42,781 bases of DNA, from the NCBI RefSeq assembly GCF_010501035.1, contig NZ_QVMH01000003.1:70258-113038 (forward strand), read 5' to 3'. Positions within the stretch are counted from its first letter, which is position 1. The number at the start of each line of letters is the position of its first letter. The position numbers were made by a program, and so were the translations under genes. The notes beneath the pieces are model-generated. The model ran no database searches. It was not told the origin of the DNA and worked only from the letters and a program-made list of their open reading frames with translations. Positions 16,506 to 27,265 of this stretch are shown here, piece by piece. Source of the DNA: Paludibacter sp. 221. Its GTDB lineage: Bacteria > Bacteroidota > Bacteroidia > Bacteroidales > Paludibacteraceae.

Positions 16506-17057
16506 TTATTTACCTGCAGACTTACCTGCTTTACGACGAACAACTTCTCCTTGGAAGCGAACACCTTTACCTTTGTAAGGCTCAGGCTTACGGAACGAAC
16601 GGATTTTAGCGCAAACTTGTCCGACCAACTGTTTATCACAGCTTTCAAGTATGATAAGCGGATTTTGGTTACGCTCCATTTTAGCTTCCACCTTAACTTC
16701 GTTAGGTAATTTCAAAAAGATGTTATGTGTATATCCCAAAGACAATTCCAAAACCTGACCTTGACTTGAGGCACGATAACCTACGCCGACTAATTCTAAT
16801 GTTTTTTTGTAACCTTCAGAAACTCCGGTTACCATATTTTGTATCAAAGAGCGATACAAACCATGATTAGCCCTGTTTTGTTTTTCGTCGTTCGGACGGG
16901 TAACAGTAATTTCGTTTCCTTCGATTTTTACTTCGATATTAGAATCTATTTCTTGTGATAATTCTCCTTTAGGACCTTTTACAGTAACTACGTTGTCTTT
17001 TACTGTAACGTTTACTCCGGCAGGAACACTAATAGGCAATTTTCCAATTCTTGACAT
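16506..17057 (-). CDS. rplF: 50S ribosomal protein L6
   Basis: Two-domain protein near the factor-binding site at the base of the L7/L12 stalk. The 183 residues start MSRIGKLPISVPAGVNVTVK and keep the second-domain signature PEPYKGKGVRFQGEVVRRKAGK. No indels relative to the usual pattern. It sits 18 bp after rpsH. Confidence 0.98.
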   Translation of the reverse strand: MSRIGKLPISVPAGVNVTVKDNVVTVKGPKGELSQEIDSNIEVKIEGNEITVTRPNDEKQNRANHGLYRSLIQNMVTGVSEGYKKTLELVGVGYRASSQGQVLELSLGYTHNIFLKLPNEVKVEAKMERNQNPLIILESCDKQLVGQVCAKIRSFRKPEPYKGKGVRFQGEVVRRKAGKSAGK

Positions 17058-17075
17058 ACTACTTTCCTCCTTTTA

Positions 17076-17471
17076 TTAATAAACGTAACACAATACTTCA
17101 CCACCGATTTTCAAGTCTCTCGCTTCCTTATCTGTCATTACACCTTTCGATGTAGAAAGGATTGCGATACCTAAACCGTTCAATACACGTGGCATTTCTT
17201 TATAACCTACGTACTGACGAAGACCCGGAGTAGAAACTCTTTTCAACGATTTGATTGAGTTCACTTTGTTTACCGGATCGTACTTCAAGGCAATCTTAAT
17301 AGTGCCTTGTGGTCCATCTTCTACAAATTTGTAGTTCAGAATATAGCCTTTTTCGTGCAATATTCTGGTCATCTCTCTTTTGAGATTCGATGCAGGAACT
17401 TCCACCACACGGTGGTTTGCTTTAATAGCGTTCCGCAATCGCGTTAAATAATCTGCTATTGGATCTGTCAT
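17076..17471 (-). CDS. rpsH: 30S ribosomal protein S8
   Basis: Central-domain assembly protein that binds helix 21 of 16S rRNA. It represses the spc operon in E. coli. I start it at the ATG at 17471, giving 131 residues from MTDPIADYLTRLRNAIKANH, the family's usual beginning. The frame is open further to 17516, but the extra 15 residues are unlike S8 and cover a TCCCGA-CTA-TCGGGA hairpin (17492-17506) in the leader. The C-terminal STPGLRQYVGYKEMPRVLNG and GLGIAILSTSKGVMTDKEAR are intact. Confidence 0.97.
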   Translation of the reverse strand: MTDPIADYLTRLRNAIKANHRVVEVPASNLKREMTRILHEKGYILNYKFVEDGPQGTIKIALKYDPVNKVNSIKSLKRVSTPGLRQYVGYKEMPRVLNGLGIAILSTSKGVMTDKEARDLKIGGEVLCYVY

Positions 17472-17529
17472 TATAAATTGTTTTAAATTGATCCCGACTA
17501 TCGGGACAATATTCATTTACTATTATTGC

Positions 17530-17571
17530 ATTTACCATTTACTATATTAATTGTCATAGTAAATGGTAAAT
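17530..17571. repeat. Heptad inverted repeat between rpsN and rpsH
   Basis: ATTTACCATTTACTAT (17530-17545) and its exact reverse complement (17556-17571) form a 16-bp stem with a 10-nt loop. The arm is two heptads, ATTTACC and ATTTACT. Another copy lies to the left: ATTCATTTACTATT at 17511-17524, which occurs identically at 27266-27279 between rpsL and rpsG. A partial copy (GGTAAAT, 17580s) lies to the right. The 118-bp gap has no promoter match. Confidence 0.85.
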
Positions 17572-17589
17572 TATCATATGGTAAATATA

Positions 17590-17859
17590 TTACCAGCTTG
17601 ATTTTTTCACTCCGGGTATAAGACCGTTTGATGCCATTTCGCGGAATTGAATACGCGAAATTCCAAACTGACGCATATATCCTTTTGGACGTCCTGTCAG
17701 TTTACAACGGTTGTGCAAACGTACAGGCGATGCATTTTTTGGAATGGATTGAAGAGCTTCATAGTTTCCTTCAGCAATGTATTTTGCTCTTTTTTCAGCA
17801 TATTTTGCCACCATTTTAGCTCTTTTCACCTCACGGGCTTTCATTGATTCTTTTGCCAT
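17590..17859 (-). CDS. rpsN: 30S ribosomal protein S14
   Basis: Late-assembling head protein of the small subunit. The 89 residues match the zinc-free form: the ligand region reads [20 protein letters not shown] with a single cysteine instead of two CxxC pairs. It ends [11 protein letters not shown], as usual for the family. It follows rplE by 5 bp. Together with the cysteine-poor L36 this makes the cluster independent of zinc for these two proteins. Confidence 0.98.
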   Translation of the reverse strand: MAKESMKAREVKRAKMVAKYAEKRAKYIAEGNYEALQSIPKNASPVRLHNRCKLTGRPKGYMRQFGISRIQFREMASNGLIPGVKKSSW

Positions 17860-17864
17860 ATCTC

Positions 17865-18413
17865 TTATTTATTTTTCTTGAATGGTAAACCAAATTCTTT
17901 CAACAAAGCAAAACCTTCTTCATCAGTTTTAGCTGTTGTTACAAACGTAATATTCATCCCCAAAATACGAGCAATGTTGTCGATATTGATTTCAGGGAAA
18001 ATAATTTGTTCTTCTATACCAAGAGTATAATTACCACGGCCATCCAACTTATTTTCGATACCCTTAAAGTCGCGGATACGAGGCAATGCTACACGAACAA
18101 GACGTTCCAAAAACTCGTACATATGCTCGCCACGCAGTGTAACACGTACACCGATAGGCATTTTTTTACGCAGTTTGAAGTTCGAAATATCTTTTTTCGA
18201 CACTGTAGCTACCGCTTTCTGACCCGAAATAGCTGTCATTTCGTTGATAGCAACTTCAATTATTTTTTTATCGGCAACAGCGATACCCAATCCCTGATTG
18301 AGGACAATTTTTTGAAGTTTTGGCGCTTGCATCACTGACGAATAGCCAAATTCCTTCATTAAGATTGGAACGATACGTTCTCTATAATCTTGTTTTAAAC
18401 TTGCTGTATTCAT
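17865..18413 (-). CDS. rplE: 50S ribosomal protein L5
   Basis: Central protuberance protein that binds 5S rRNA and contacts P-site tRNA. It has 182 residues: [20 protein letters not shown], the [10 protein letters not shown] strand, the [22 protein letters not shown] segment, and the C-terminal [30 protein letters not shown]. Complete. It is 7 bp downstream of rplX. Confidence 0.98.
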   Translation of the reverse strand: MNTASLKQDYRERIVPILMKEFGYSSVMQAPKLQKIVLNQGLGIAVADKKIIEVAINEMTAISGQKAVATVSKKDISNFKLRKKMPIGVRVTLRGEHMYEFLERLVRVALPRIRDFKGIENKLDGRGNYTLGIEEQIIFPEINIDNIARILGMNITFVTTAKTDEEGFALLKEFGLPFKKNK

Positions 18414-18420
18414 TTTTTAA

Positions 18421-18732
18421 TTATATTACCTCTCCTGATTTTTTAGAAATACGCACTAATTTACCATCATCGTTTCTTTTACGTCCTACACGAACAGGTT
18501 TTCCGTTCTCTACAACGTTAAGGTTCGAAATATGAATTGATGCTTCTTTCTTGATTATACCTCCTTGAGGACTTTTTGCATTTGGCTTGGTGCTTCTCGA
18601 CACCATGTTGATACCTTCTACGATAGCACGTTGTTTCTTAACTTCAACAGTTAATACACGACCGGTTTTACCCTTGTCGTTACCCGTGTTTACATATACT
18701 GTATCGCCTTTTTTAATATGTAATTTACTCAT
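18421..18732 (-). CDS. rplX: 50S ribosomal protein L24
   Basis: Assembly initiator of the large subunit, positioned near the tunnel exit. It has 103 residues with a KOW motif at the start ([20 protein letters not shown]) and the [20 protein letters not shown] segment. Length and sequence are standard. 22 bp separate it from rplN. Confidence 0.98.
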   Translation of the reverse strand: MSKLHIKKGDTVYVNTGNDKGKTGRVLTVEVKKQRAIVEGINMVSRSTKPNAKSPQGGIIKKEASIHISNLNVVENGKPVRVGRKRNDDGKLVRISKKSGEVI

Positions 18733-18754
18733 TACGCTTAATTTTTTTCGAAGA

Positions 18755-19120
18755 TTAAAGCACTTCCGGTGCTAATGATATGATTTTCATATTAGTGGCA
18801 CGTAGTTCGCGGGCTACAGGACCAAAAATACGGCTTCCGCGTATTTCACCTGCGTTGTTCAGCAAAACACATGCATTATCATCGAAACGGATATATGAAC
18901 CATCGGCACGGCGTATTTCTTTTTTTGTACGCACCACAATTGCCTTTGATACAATACCTTTCTTAATATCACTCGAAGGAATAACGCTTTTTACAGCTAC
19001 AACAATCACGTCACCTACTGTTGCGTAACGCTTGCCAGTTCCTCCCAGAACACGGATACAAAGAGCTTCCTTTGCACCACTGTTATCTGCTACTGTTAGT
19101 CTTGATTCTTGTTGTACCAT
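18755..19120 (-). CDS. rplN: 50S ribosomal protein L14
   Basis: Large-subunit protein at the intersubunit face (bridge B8). It has 121 residues, [20 protein letters not shown] through [23 protein letters not shown], with the DNSGAKE and [20 protein letters not shown] signatures. It begins 2 bp after the rpsQ stop, so translation is probably coupled. Confidence 0.98.
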   Translation of the reverse strand: MVQQESRLTVADNSGAKEALCIRVLGGTGKRYATVGDVIVVAVKSVIPSSDIKKGIVSKAIVVRTKKEIRRADGSYIRFDDNACVLLNNAGEIRGSRIFGPVARELRATNMKIISLAPEVL

Positions 19121-19122
19121 AA

Positions 19123-19380
19123 TTACTTAGCCCTTTCGATAATTTCAGTTAATCTCCATCTTTTACTCTTACTCAAAGGACGGGTTTCCATAATGCGTAC
19201 AGTGTCGCCAATGTTACATTCATTTTTTTCGTCGTGAGCGTGATATTTTTTGGTTTTATTTACGAATTTACCGTAAATAGGGTGTTTTTCTTTCCATTTT
19301 ACAGCAACAGTAATGGTCTTGTCCATCTTATTGCTGAAAACTACACCCGTTCTTTCTTTTCTTAAATTTCTTGTTTCCAT
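19123..19380 (-). CDS. rpsQ: 30S ribosomal protein S17
   Basis: Small-subunit primary binder of 16S rRNA with an OB fold. It has 85 residues: [20 protein letters not shown], then [45 protein letters not shown], the family signature. Standard length. It lies 14 bp after rpmC. Confidence 0.98.
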   Translation of the reverse strand: METRNLRKERTGVVFSNKMDKTITVAVKWKEKHPIYGKFVNKTKKYHAHDEKNECNIGDTVRIMETRPLSKSKRWRLTEIIERAK

Positions 19381-19394
19381 CAGGTCCTAAAATT

Positions 19395-19589
19395 TTACTT
19401 ATTTACTTCTCTCTGACGTAACTCAGTAGCTAAACGTGCAATATCTCTGCGAACTTCTTTGATTTGCATCGGGTTGTCCAGCGGCGAGATAGCATGATTC
19501 AATTTCAAACGATCTAATAACTCTTTTTGAGCTTCCATTCTTTCAGCCAATTCTTTGGCATTAAGTTCTTTGATTTCTGTCGATTTCAT
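19395..19589 (-). CDS. rpmC: 50S ribosomal protein L29
   Basis: Small helical hairpin protein at the tunnel exit, which helps form the docking site for trigger factor and SRP with L23. It has 64 residues, MKSTEIKELNAKELAERMEA through IKEVRRDIARLATELRQREVNK. Both helices are complete. The 16-bp gap to rplP, together with the rplP stop codon, contains two copies of the heptad ATTAGTT (19598-19611). Confidence 0.97.
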   Translation of the reverse strand: MKSTEIKELNAKELAERMEAQKELLDRLKLNHAISPLDNPMQIKEVRRDIARLATELRQREVNK

Positions 19590-19605
19590 TTCTCTTAATT
19601 AGTTA

Positions 19606-20034
19606 TTAGTTAGTAACTCCATCATAATCACGTCTAACTACAAATTTAGTAGTTACGGGTAGTTTTTGTGCAGCTAAGCGCAATGCTTCTTTTGCAATAT
19701 CGAAAGGCACGCCTTCTACTTCAATAAGTATACGTCCCGGTGTAACTGGTGCCACAAAACCTTCTGGCGAACCTTTACCTTTACCCATACGTACTTCAGC
19801 AGGTTTCTTTGTTATTGGTTTATCCGGAAACACGCGAATCCAGATTTGTCCTTGACGTTGCATATAGCGTGTAACAGCAATACGAGCAGCTTCAATCTGA
19901 CGTCCGGTAAGCCATTTAGAATCCATACATTTGATTCCGAATGAGCCGAAAGCCAATTGGTTTCCTCGTTGGGCATTACCTTTCATGCGCCCTTTCTGCT
20001 GTCTTCTGAACTTTGTCTTTTTAGGTTGTAACAT
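19606..20034 (-). CDS. rplP: 50S ribosomal protein L16
   Basis: Late-assembling protein near the A site and peptidyl-transferase centre. It has 142 residues: [20 protein letters not shown], the [20 protein letters not shown] helix, the [20 protein letters not shown] loop that reaches the tRNA, and the C-terminal [20 protein letters not shown]. Complete and standard. Confidence 0.98.
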   Translation of the reverse strand: MLQPKKTKFRRQQKGRMKGNAQRGNQLAFGSFGIKCMDSKWLTGRQIEAARIAVTRYMQRQGQIWIRVFPDKPITKKPAEVRMGKGKGSPEGFVAPVTPGRILIEVEGVPFDIAKEALRLAAQKLPVTTKFVVRRDYDGVTN

Positions 20035-20063
20035 AATTCCTTAAATCAAATTTCTTAACAGTT

Positions 20064-20795
20064 TTATTTCTTTCTTTTTCTGAATCCTTTGCCACCACCA
20101 CGATTGTCATGACGTTCACCGCCACGCGACGAATCTTTTTGTGTTGTAAAGGAAGGCGCTAGGTCTTTCTTACCATAGATTTCTCCACGGCATATCCATA
20201 CTTTGATACCAATTAAACCTACTTTTGTCAATGCTTCGCCTAGTGCATAGTCGATGTCTGCACGGAAAGTATGAAGAGGCGTACGGCCTTCTTTGTACAT
20301 TTCCGAACGTGCCATTTCAGCACCATTCAAACGACCTGAAACCATTACTTTGATTCCTTCGGCACCTAAGCGCATTGTTGAAGCGATTGCCATTTTCACT
20401 GCACGGCGGTAAGCGATTTTGCCTTCTACCTGACGGGCAATATTGTTAGCTACTATCACAGCATCTAATTCCGGACGCTTAATCTCGAAGATATTGATTT
20501 GAATTTCTTTATCAGTAATTTTTTTCAATTCTTCTTTCAGCTTGTCAACTTCTTGTCCACCCTTACCGATAATAATACCGGGGCGAGCAGTGCAGACAGT
20601 GATTGTCACAAGTTTAAGCGTGCGTTCAATGATAATACGCGATACACTGGCTTTTGCAAGACGGGCATTTAGGTATTTTCTGATTTTGCTGTCTTCCAGT
20701 ATAGTGTCGCCATAATTTTTGCCACCATACCAGTTAGAATCCCATCCACGGATAATTCCTAAGCGATTACTTATCGGATTTGTCTTTTGTCCCAT
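20064..20795 (-). CDS. rpsC: 30S ribosomal protein S3
   Basis: mRNA-entry protein of the small subunit head, part of the ribosomal helicase. It has 243 residues: an N-terminal KH type II domain with [20 protein letters not shown], the C-terminal S3 domain ([41 protein letters not shown]), and a basic Gly-rich tail ([18 protein letters not shown]). All conserved features are present. The tail is ordinary for S3 proteins. It lies 7 bp after rplV. Confidence 0.98.
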   Translation of the reverse strand: MGQKTNPISNRLGIIRGWDSNWYGGKNYGDTILEDSKIRKYLNARLAKASVSRIIIERTLKLVTITVCTARPGIIIGKGGQEVDKLKEELKKITDKEIQINIFEIKRPELDAVIVANNIARQVEGKIAYRRAVKMAIASTMRLGAEGIKVMVSGRLNGAEMARSEMYKEGRTPLHTFRADIDYALGEALTKVGLIGIKVWICRGEIYGKKDLAPSFTTQKDSSRGGERHDNRGGGKGFRKRKK

Positions 20796-20802
20796 CTAGC
20801 AA

Positions 20803-21219
20803 TTAATTTTGGTTATCGTTATCATTAGTATTCTTCGTATCAACGAACAATGTTACGTGATTCGAACGTTTGCGAACACGATAAGCACGCCCTTGAGGTG
20901 CTGTTTGCAAACGTTTCAGCATAGTTGCTGAGTCTACGTAAATTGCACTTACATATAATTCTGCATCATCAGCTTTTTGCTCTGTTTTTTGTTCCCAGTT
21001 AGCAATAGCTGAGCGCAACAGTTTTTCTAATCTGTTTGAAGCTTCTTTCGAAGAAAACTTCAATACACTCAACGCTTTATTTACTTCCATACCGCGAATC
21101 ATGTCGGCCACAAGGCGCATTTTACGAGGAGAAGTAGGTACATCGTTAAGCTTCGCAAAGTAAAGCGACTTTTTCGCTTCTTTTCTTTGATCGGCTGATA
21201 TTTTTTTTCTTACACCCAT
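20803..21219 (-). CDS. rplV: 50S ribosomal protein L22
   Basis: Lines the peptide exit tunnel with a beta hairpin. It has 138 residues, with [20 protein letters not shown] at the start of the globular domain and the hairpin region [20 protein letters not shown], where macrolide-resistance changes occur in other species; nothing unusual is seen there. A short Asn/Asp-rich tail ([11 protein letters not shown]) ends the protein. The gap to rpsS is 46 bp and AT-rich. Confidence 0.98.
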   Translation of the reverse strand: MGVRKKISADQRKEAKKSLYFAKLNDVPTSPRKMRLVADMIRGMEVNKALSVLKFSSKEASNRLEKLLRSAIANWEQKTEQKADDAELYVSAIYVDSATMLKRLQTAPQGRAYRVRKRSNHVTLFVDTKNTNDNDNQN

Positions 21220-21265
21220 TTTTATCGAAATTTTTTAATTTTTTCTGATTAATGTTTTCAATGGA

Positions 21266-21532
21266 TTATTTCTTTTTACCACCATGTCCGCGGAAAATAC
21301 GGGTAGGTGCAAATTCTCCCAATTTGTGTCCTACCATGTTTTCGGTAACATATACGGGGATAAATTTATTTCCATTGTGAACTGCAATTGTATGACCTAC
21401 AAAATCAGGTGAAATCATTGAAGCTCTTGCCCATGTTTTAACGACAGTTTTTTTGCCGCTTTCGTTCATGGTCAAAACTTTTTTCTCAAGCTTCAAGTTA
21501 ATGTATGGTCCTTTTTTTAATGAACGGCTCAT
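21266..21532 (-). CDS. rpsS: 30S ribosomal protein S19
   Basis: Head protein of the small subunit that pairs with S13 and bridges to the large subunit. It has 88 residues: [67 protein letters not shown]. Canonical. It lies 22 bp after rplB. Confidence 0.98.
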   Translation of the reverse strand: MSRSLKKGPYINLKLEKKVLTMNESGKKTVVKTWARASMISPDFVGHTIAVHNGNKFIPVYVTENMVGHKLGEFAPTRIFRGHGGKKK

Positions 21533-21554
21533 ATTATTTACTTAGTTTTTTCTG

Positions 21555-22379
<825 letters not shown>

Positions 22380-22387
22380 TTTTTTAA

Positions 22388-22678
22388 TTAAATATTGCTA
22401 TAAAAATCTATTTGTTCTCCTTCTTTCACTGTAACAATCGCTTTTTTATAAGCCGATGTCTTACCATTAATAATTCCCGATTTTGTATAACGGGATTTTG
22501 TTTTTGGCGCAACAACCAACGTATTTACGTCTGTCACTGTTACATTATACATAGCTTCAACAGCTTGTTTGATTTGAATTTTATTCGCATCTTTTTGAAC
22601 TCTAAAGCCATAGCGGTTAAGCTTTTCGCTCAACCCTGTCATCTTTTCCGTTACAATCGGTTTTATGATAATTCCCAT
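22388..22678 (-). CDS. rplW: 50S ribosomal protein L23
   Basis: Tunnel-exit protein that docks trigger factor and SRP. It has 96 residues: [53 protein letters not shown], then the RNA-contacting basic loop ([21 protein letters not shown]). Typical of the family, with 13 bp to rplD. Confidence 0.98.
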   Translation of the reverse strand: MGIIIKPIVTEKMTGLSEKLNRYGFRVQKDANKIQIKQAVEAMYNVTVTDVNTLVVAPKTKSRYTKSGIINGKTSAYKKAIVTVKEGEQIDFYSNI

Positions 22679-22691
22679 TATTACTTACCTC

Positions 22692-23321
22692 CTATGCTTT
22701 AAATATTTGTTCAACTGCCGATACTGCATCTGCTGTAAACACAAGAACTTTCGCATTAAGCAAATCATAAGTACTTAATTCCGAAACTGTTATTACTTTT
22801 GCAGAGGGCAAATTACGAGCCGACAAATATACATTTTTATTTCCTTCCGACAAAATAAAAAGTGCCTTTTTATCAGCTACTTGCAAACTTTTTGTCAAAG
22901 CTGTGAAATCTTTTGTTTTTGGAGCTTCGAATGTAAAATTCTCAACAACAGTAATCGCATTGTCTTTAGCTTTGTATGATAAAGCTGATTTACGAGCCAA
23001 TTGTTTTACTTTTTTATTCAATTTGAAGCTATAATCGCGTGGAACCGGACCGAAAATACGGCCTCCTCCTACACGTACCGGCGACTTGATATCACCCGGA
23101 CGAGCACCTCCACCACCTTTTTGACGACCCAATTTACGGGTACTTCCGGCAACTTCGCTGCGTCCTTTTGCTTTGTGTGTTCCTTGACGTTGATTAGCCA
23201 AATATTGTTTCACATCTAAATAAATAGCATGGTCATTTGGCTCAATACCGAATACTGCATCGCTAAGCGATACTTTTTTACCGGTGTCTTTTCCTTTGAT
23301 GTCTAAAATACTTAATTCCAT
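22692..23321 (-). CDS. rplD: 50S ribosomal protein L4
   Basis: Tunnel-constriction protein; in E. coli it also represses the S10 operon. It has 209 residues, with the tunnel loop [44 protein letters not shown]. The loop shows no changes of the kind linked to macrolide resistance that I can recognise. The C-terminal globular domain is present. It begins 2 bp after the rplC stop. Confidence 0.98.
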   Translation of the reverse strand: MELSILDIKGKDTGKKVSLSDAVFGIEPNDHAIYLDVKQYLANQRQGTHKAKGRSEVAGSTRKLGRQKGGGGARPGDIKSPVRVGGGRIFGPVPRDYSFKLNKKVKQLARKSALSYKAKDNAITVVENFTFEAPKTKDFTALTKSLQVADKKALFILSEGNKNVYLSARNLPSAKVITVSELSTYDLLNAKVLVFTADAVSAVEQIFKA

Positions 23322-23323
23322 GA

Positions 23324-23944
23324 TTATTTATTGATGTAAACGATTGAATTTTTTGCTCCCGGTACCGAACCTTTTACTAATAAAAGATTGTGCTCAGGAA
23401 TTACCTTTAATACCTGTAGGTTTTGCACTGTTACTTGGTCACCTCCCATACGTCCGGCCATGCGCATTCCTTTGAATACACGTGACGGATAAGAAGAAGC
23501 ACCTATCGAACCCGGTGCGCGTAAACGGTTGTGCTGACCGTGAGTAGCTTGACCCACACCACCAAAACCATGACGTTTTACTACACCTTGAAAACCTTTA
23601 CCTTTTGATGTTCCAACAACATCAACAAAAGTGTCTGCTTCGAACAACATGTCTACAGTAAGCTTATCGCCTATTTTCAATGTTTGTTCAAAATCTTTGA
23701 ACTCAACCAAGTGTCTTTGAGCTGTTACTCCCGCTTTCTTAAAGTGACCTGCTTCCGGTTTTGAAGTGTGTTTTTCAGTTTTCTCTTGAAAACCTAACTG
23801 AACTGCTTCATAACCATCAGTATCAACTGTTTTGATTTGGGTAACAACACAAGGACCTGTTTCGATAACAGTGCATGGAACGTTTTTTCCATCGGCACTG
23901 AAAACGGAAGTCATTCCGATTTTTTTTCCTATTAATCCTGGCAT
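23324..23944 (-). CDS. rplC: 50S ribosomal protein L3
   Basis: Early assembly protein whose long loop reaches the peptidyl-transferase centre. It has 206 residues: [20 protein letters not shown], the loop [48 protein letters not shown] with the Gln that is methylated in some bacteria. Complete. Upstream, towards rpsJ, is a 142-bp gap with facing heptad arrays, an unusual interruption within the S10 gene string. Confidence 0.98.
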   Translation of the reverse strand: MPGLIGKKIGMTSVFSADGKNVPCTVIETGPCVVTQIKTVDTDGYEAVQLGFQEKTEKHTSKPEAGHFKKAGVTAQRHLVEFKDFEQTLKIGDKLTVDMLFEADTFVDVVGTSKGKGFQGVVKRHGFGGVGQATHGQHNRLRAPGSIGASSYPSRVFKGMRMAGRMGGDQVTVQNLQVLKVIPEHNLLLVKGSVPGAKNSIVYINK

Positions 23945-23960
23945 TTCAATTAAATTATTT

Positions 23961-24082
23961 AGTTACAAGTTACGAGTTACGAGTTACAAGACTCTATTAG
24001 CACGTAACTAATTATTTTTTTTGTTTTTTAGAAACGAATCACAAGACCAAGCCTGAAAACTTGTAACTTGTAACTCGTAACT
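23961..24082. repeat. Facing heptad arrays between rpsJ and rplC
   Basis: Left array (23961-23990): AGTTACA, AGTTACG, AGTTACG, AGTTACA, AG, with no interruptions. Right array (24060-24082): CTTGTAA, CTTGTAA, CTCGTAA, CT, which is the inverse complement of the same heptad. AGTTACGAGTTACAAG (23975-23990) pairs perfectly with 24067-24082. The 69 bp between the arrays are AT-rich and show no gene. The structure would form a large stem in the rpsJ-rplC transcript. Confidence 0.9.
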
Positions 24083-24086
24083 GATA

Positions 24087-24392
24087 TTATACTTTAATCT
24101 CTACTTCTACACCACTTGGCAATTCAAGTTTCATCAAAGCATCAACTGTTTTGCTTGTTGAGCTGTAAATGTCGATAAGACGTTTGTAAGATGAAAGTTC
24201 GAATTGTTCGCGTGATTTTTTGTTTACGAAAGTCGAACGGTTTACAGTAAAAATACGTTTGTGAGTTGGAAGTGGAATAGGACCACTTACTACTGCTCCT
24301 GTTGCTTTTACTGTTTTTACGATTTTCTCAGCCGATTTATCAACCAAGTTGTGATCGTATGATTTCAGTTTAATTCTAATTTTTTGACTCAT
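24087..24392 (-). CDS. rpsJ: 30S ribosomal protein S10
   Basis: Head protein of the small subunit, also the NusE partner in antitermination. It has 101 residues: [20 protein letters not shown], the loop [45 protein letters not shown], and [12 protein letters not shown]. Standard. It lies between a fusA-side hairpin (24431-24468) and the heptad arrays before rplC. Confidence 0.98.
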   Translation of the reverse strand: MSQKIRIKLKSYDHNLVDKSAEKIVKTVKATGAVVSGPIPLPTHKRIFTVNRSTFVNKKSREQFELSSYKRLIDIYSSTSKTVDALMKLELPSGVEVEIKV

Positions 24393-24430
24393 CGTCTTTT
24401 TTTTAATTATTTATTAATTGATATTTAAAT

Positions 24431-24468
24431 AATTTTCCGGTTAAGAGTCATTCGCTAACCGGAAAATT
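24431..24468 (-). terminator. Hairpin between fusA and rpsJ, possible terminator or attenuator
   Basis: AATTTTCCGGTTA (24431-24443) and its exact reverse complement (24456-24468) make a 13-bp stem with a 12-nt loop. It begins 7 bp after the fusA stop. On the minus strand the 3' side continues AAAATTATTTAAAT, U-rich but not a clean U-run. No promoter match lies between the hairpin and rpsJ, so if it terminates, it does so partially, leaving readthrough into the S10 genes. Confidence 0.6.
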
Positions 24469-24475
24469 CTATTTT

Positions 24476-26593
24476 TTACAATAAATCCACACGTCCTTTA
24501 GCTTCGGTAAGAACTTCTTTAGCTATCGAAGCCGAAACTTCTGCATAGTGTGAGAATTCCATCGAAGAGGTTGCACGGCCTGAAGTGATAGTACGCAATG
24601 CTGTTACATAACCGAATGTTTCAGCCAGTGGCACTTTTGCTTTTACGATACGCGCTCCGGTACGGCTTGTCTCCATGCCTTCTACCTGACCGCGACGTTT
24701 GTTCAAGTCGCCGATTACATCACCCATACTTTCTTCCGGAGTAACAACTTCCATTTTCATGATTGGTTCCAAAAGAACTGGTTTTGCTTTTGCACACGCA
24801 TTTTTGAATGCTATTTGCGCACAAATTTCGAATGACAATTGGTCAGAGTCCACTGCGTGGTAAGAACCGTCTACAAGTGTAACTTTCAGTTTATCCATTG
24901 AATATCCTGCCAATACACCGTTTTTCATTGCCATTTGAAATCCTTTCTGAACCGAAGGGATATATTCTTTAGGGATGTTACCACCTTTTACAACATCTAC
25001 GAATTGCAAGCTTCCGTCAAAGTCAGCATCTGCCGGCTCTACTCTCACAATGATATCCGCAAATTTACCACGACCTCCCGATTGTTTTTTGTAAACTTCA
25101 CGAATTTCAACGGATTGTGTAATAGCCTCACGGTAAGAAACCTGTGGACGGCCTTGGTTACACTCTACCTTAAATTCACGTCTCAAACGGTCGATAATGA
25201 TTTCCAAGTGAAGCTCACCCATACCACTAATTACAGTTTGACCTGATTGCTCGTCGGTATGAACTGTAAATGTAGGATCCTCTTCCGACAGTTTTGACAG
25301 TCCCATACCTAATTTGTCAATATCTTTCTGAGTTTTTGGCTCTACTGTAATACCAATTACCGGATCAGGGAAGTCCATTGATTCCAATGTAATCGGATTT
25401 GCCTCGTCACACAGAGTATCTCCGGTACGAATATCTTTAAACCCTACTCCTGCACCGATATCACCAGCACCGATTTTTTCAACCGGATTTTGTTTGTTCG
25501 AGTGCATTTGGAAGATACGCGAAATACGTTCTTTCTTTTCAGAGCGGCTATTATAAACATAAGAACCGGCATCTAATTTTCCTGAATAAACACGGAAGAA
25601 ACAAAGACGGCCTACATAAGGGTCGGTTGCAATTTTGAATGCCAAAGCACACAAAGGTTCGCTTTCATCCGGATGACGAAGCACATCTTTATCTTCGTAA
25701 CGTGGATCTTTTCCTACAATCTCCGGTGTATCAAGCGGACTTGGCAAATATGCACACACAGCGTCGAGCATTGTTTGCACACCTTTGTTTTTGAATGATG
25801 AACCACAAATGATTGGATTTACATCCATCGATAATGTAGCTTTACGAAGTGCCACTTTAATTTCGTCTTCAGTAATTTTAGATGGATCATCAAAGAATTT
25901 TTCCATCACAACATCATCATATTCGGCTATAGTTTCAAGCATTTTATCTCTCCACTCTTGTGCTTCGTTTAATAAGTCAGCCGGAATTTCTTCTACCGAA
26001 TATTCTGCACCCATTGTTTCATCGTGCCAGAAGATAGCTTTCATCTTAATCAAATCAACAACACCTTTAAATGTTTCTTCTGCTCCGATTGGAATCTGAA
26101 TAGGACATGGAGATGCTCCAAGCACTTCTTTAATCTGACGAACTACTTCAAAAAAATCAGCTCCCGAACGGTCCATTTTATTCACATAACCTACACGGGG
26201 AACATTGTATTTATCAGCCTGACGCCACACGGTTTCCGACTGAGGCTCAACACCACCAACTGCACAGAAGGTAGCAACAGCCCCGTCCAAGATACGCAAA
26301 GAACGTTCTACCTCTACAGTGAAGTCAACGTGCCCCGGAGTATCAATCAGGTTGATTTTATATTTATTATCTAAATAATTCCAAGATGTTGTAGTTGCAG
26401 CAGAGGTAATAGTAATACCACGCTCTTGCTCTTGCGCCATCCAGTCCATAGTAGCAGTTCCGTCGTGCGTTTCACCAATTTTATGAGTCAAACCGGTGTA
26501 ATACAAAATACGCTCCGATGTTGTAGTTTTTCCAGCATCGATATGCGCCATGATACCAATGTTGCGCGTATATTTTAAATCTTCTTTTGCCAT
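24476..26593 (-). CDS. fusA: Elongation factor G
   Basis: Translocation GTPase that moves tRNAs and mRNA through the ribosome and recycles ribosomes with RRF. It has 705 residues: G1 AHIDAGKT (16-23), switch [13 protein letters not shown]3 DTPGH (84-88), G4 NKMD (138-141), then domains II-V, including the domain IV segment [25 protein letters not shown] and the final [16 protein letters not shown]. Complete. It lies between rpsG and rpsJ, the str-operon place of the main EF-G; no tuf gene follows in this window. Confidence 0.98.
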   Translation of the reverse strand: MAKEDLKYTRNIGIMAHIDAGKTTTSERILYYTGLTHKIGETHDGTATMDWMAQEQERGITITSAATTTSWNYLDNKYKINLIDTPGHVDFTVEVERSLRILDGAVATFCAVGGVEPQSETVWRQADKYNVPRVGYVNKMDRSGADFFEVVRQIKEVLGASPCPIQIPIGAEETFKGVVDLIKMKAIFWHDETMGAEYSVEEIPADLLNEAQEWRDKMLETIAEYDDVVMEKFFDDPSKITEDEIKVALRKATLSMDVNPIICGSSFKNKGVQTMLDAVCAYLPSPLDTPEIVGKDPRYEDKDVLRHPDESEPLCALAFKIATDPYVGRLCFFRVYSGKLDAGSYVYNSRSEKKERISRIFQMHSNKQNPVEKIGAGDIGAGVGFKDIRTGDTLCDEANPITLESMDFPDPVIGITVEPKTQKDIDKLGMGLSKLSEEDPTFTVHTDEQSGQTVISGMGELHLEIIIDRLRREFKVECNQGRPQVSYREAITQSVEIREVYKKQSGGRGKFADIIVRVEPADADFDGSLQFVDVVKGGNIPKEYIPSVQKGFQMAMKNGVLAGYSMDKLKVTLVDGSYHAVDSDQLSFEICAQIAFKNACAKAKPVLLEPIMKMEVVTPEESMGDVIGDLNKRRGQVEGMETSRTGARIVKAKVPLAETFGYVTALRTITSGRATSSMEFSHYAEVSASIAKEVLTEAKGRVDLL

Positions 26594-26624
26594 TTAAATT
26601 TTTATCCTTTCCTTGTGTATATTA

Positions 26625-27101
26625 TTAAAATTTAAAGTAAGCAAATGCACGGTTAGCTTCGGCCATGCGGTGCATATCTTCTTTACGTTTGAATGCGCCA
26701 CCTTGGTTATTATATGCATCTACGATTTCAGCAGCCAATTTATCGGCCATTGAGCGTCCACCACGTTTACGGGCAAACAAAATAAGATTTTTCATTGAAA
26801 TTGATTCCTTCCTGTCAGGACGGATTTCTGTAGGAACTTGGAAAGTAGCTCCACCGATACGGCGCGATTTAACCTCTACTAACGGAGTAACGTTTTCAAG
26901 TGCTTTTTTCCAAATTTCAAGCGGAGTTTTTTCATCATTCGGAAGTTTGTTTTTCACAACATCCAAAGACGAATAAAAAATATCGAAAGCAGTTGATTTT
27001 TTGCCATCATACATCAAATGGTTTACAAATTTAGTAACCATCGATTCATTGAAAACCGGGTCTGGTAATACAACCCTTTTTTTAGGTTTTGCTTTTCTCA
27101 T
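26625..27101 (-). CDS. rpsG: 30S ribosomal protein S7
   Basis: Primary binder of the 16S 3' major domain, contacting E-site tRNA. It has 158 residues: [40 protein letters not shown], the beta hairpin [24 protein letters not shown], and the helix [12 protein letters not shown] at the end. Standard. The 238-bp gap to rpsL contains heptad-type repeats. Confidence 0.98.
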   Translation of the reverse strand: MRKAKPKKRVVLPDPVFNESMVTKFVNHLMYDGKKSTAFDIFYSSLDVVKNKLPNDEKTPLEIWKKALENVTPLVEVKSRRIGGATFQVPTEIRPDRKESISMKNLILFARKRGGRSMADKLAAEIVDAYNNQGGAFKRKEDMHRMAEANRAFAYFKF

Positions 27102-27265
27102 TTTTTTAAAATTTCAGTTTTTGTTTTGGTTGCTTTTTTAAGTTCGCTTCAACGGCTCCACCGAGCCATTTACTCAACCTTTCATCCGGCACCTAAACTC
27201 AAACAAGTTTTTTTGACTTGATTTAATTTTTTTCTTCAGAAAAGGCGTTTTATCATTCACTATTT

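Noticed and set aside
17076-17516. Upstream ATG at 17516 for rpsH
   Set aside because: The added residues do not resemble S8 and cover a hairpin in the leader; MTDPIADYLTRL at 17471 is the family start.
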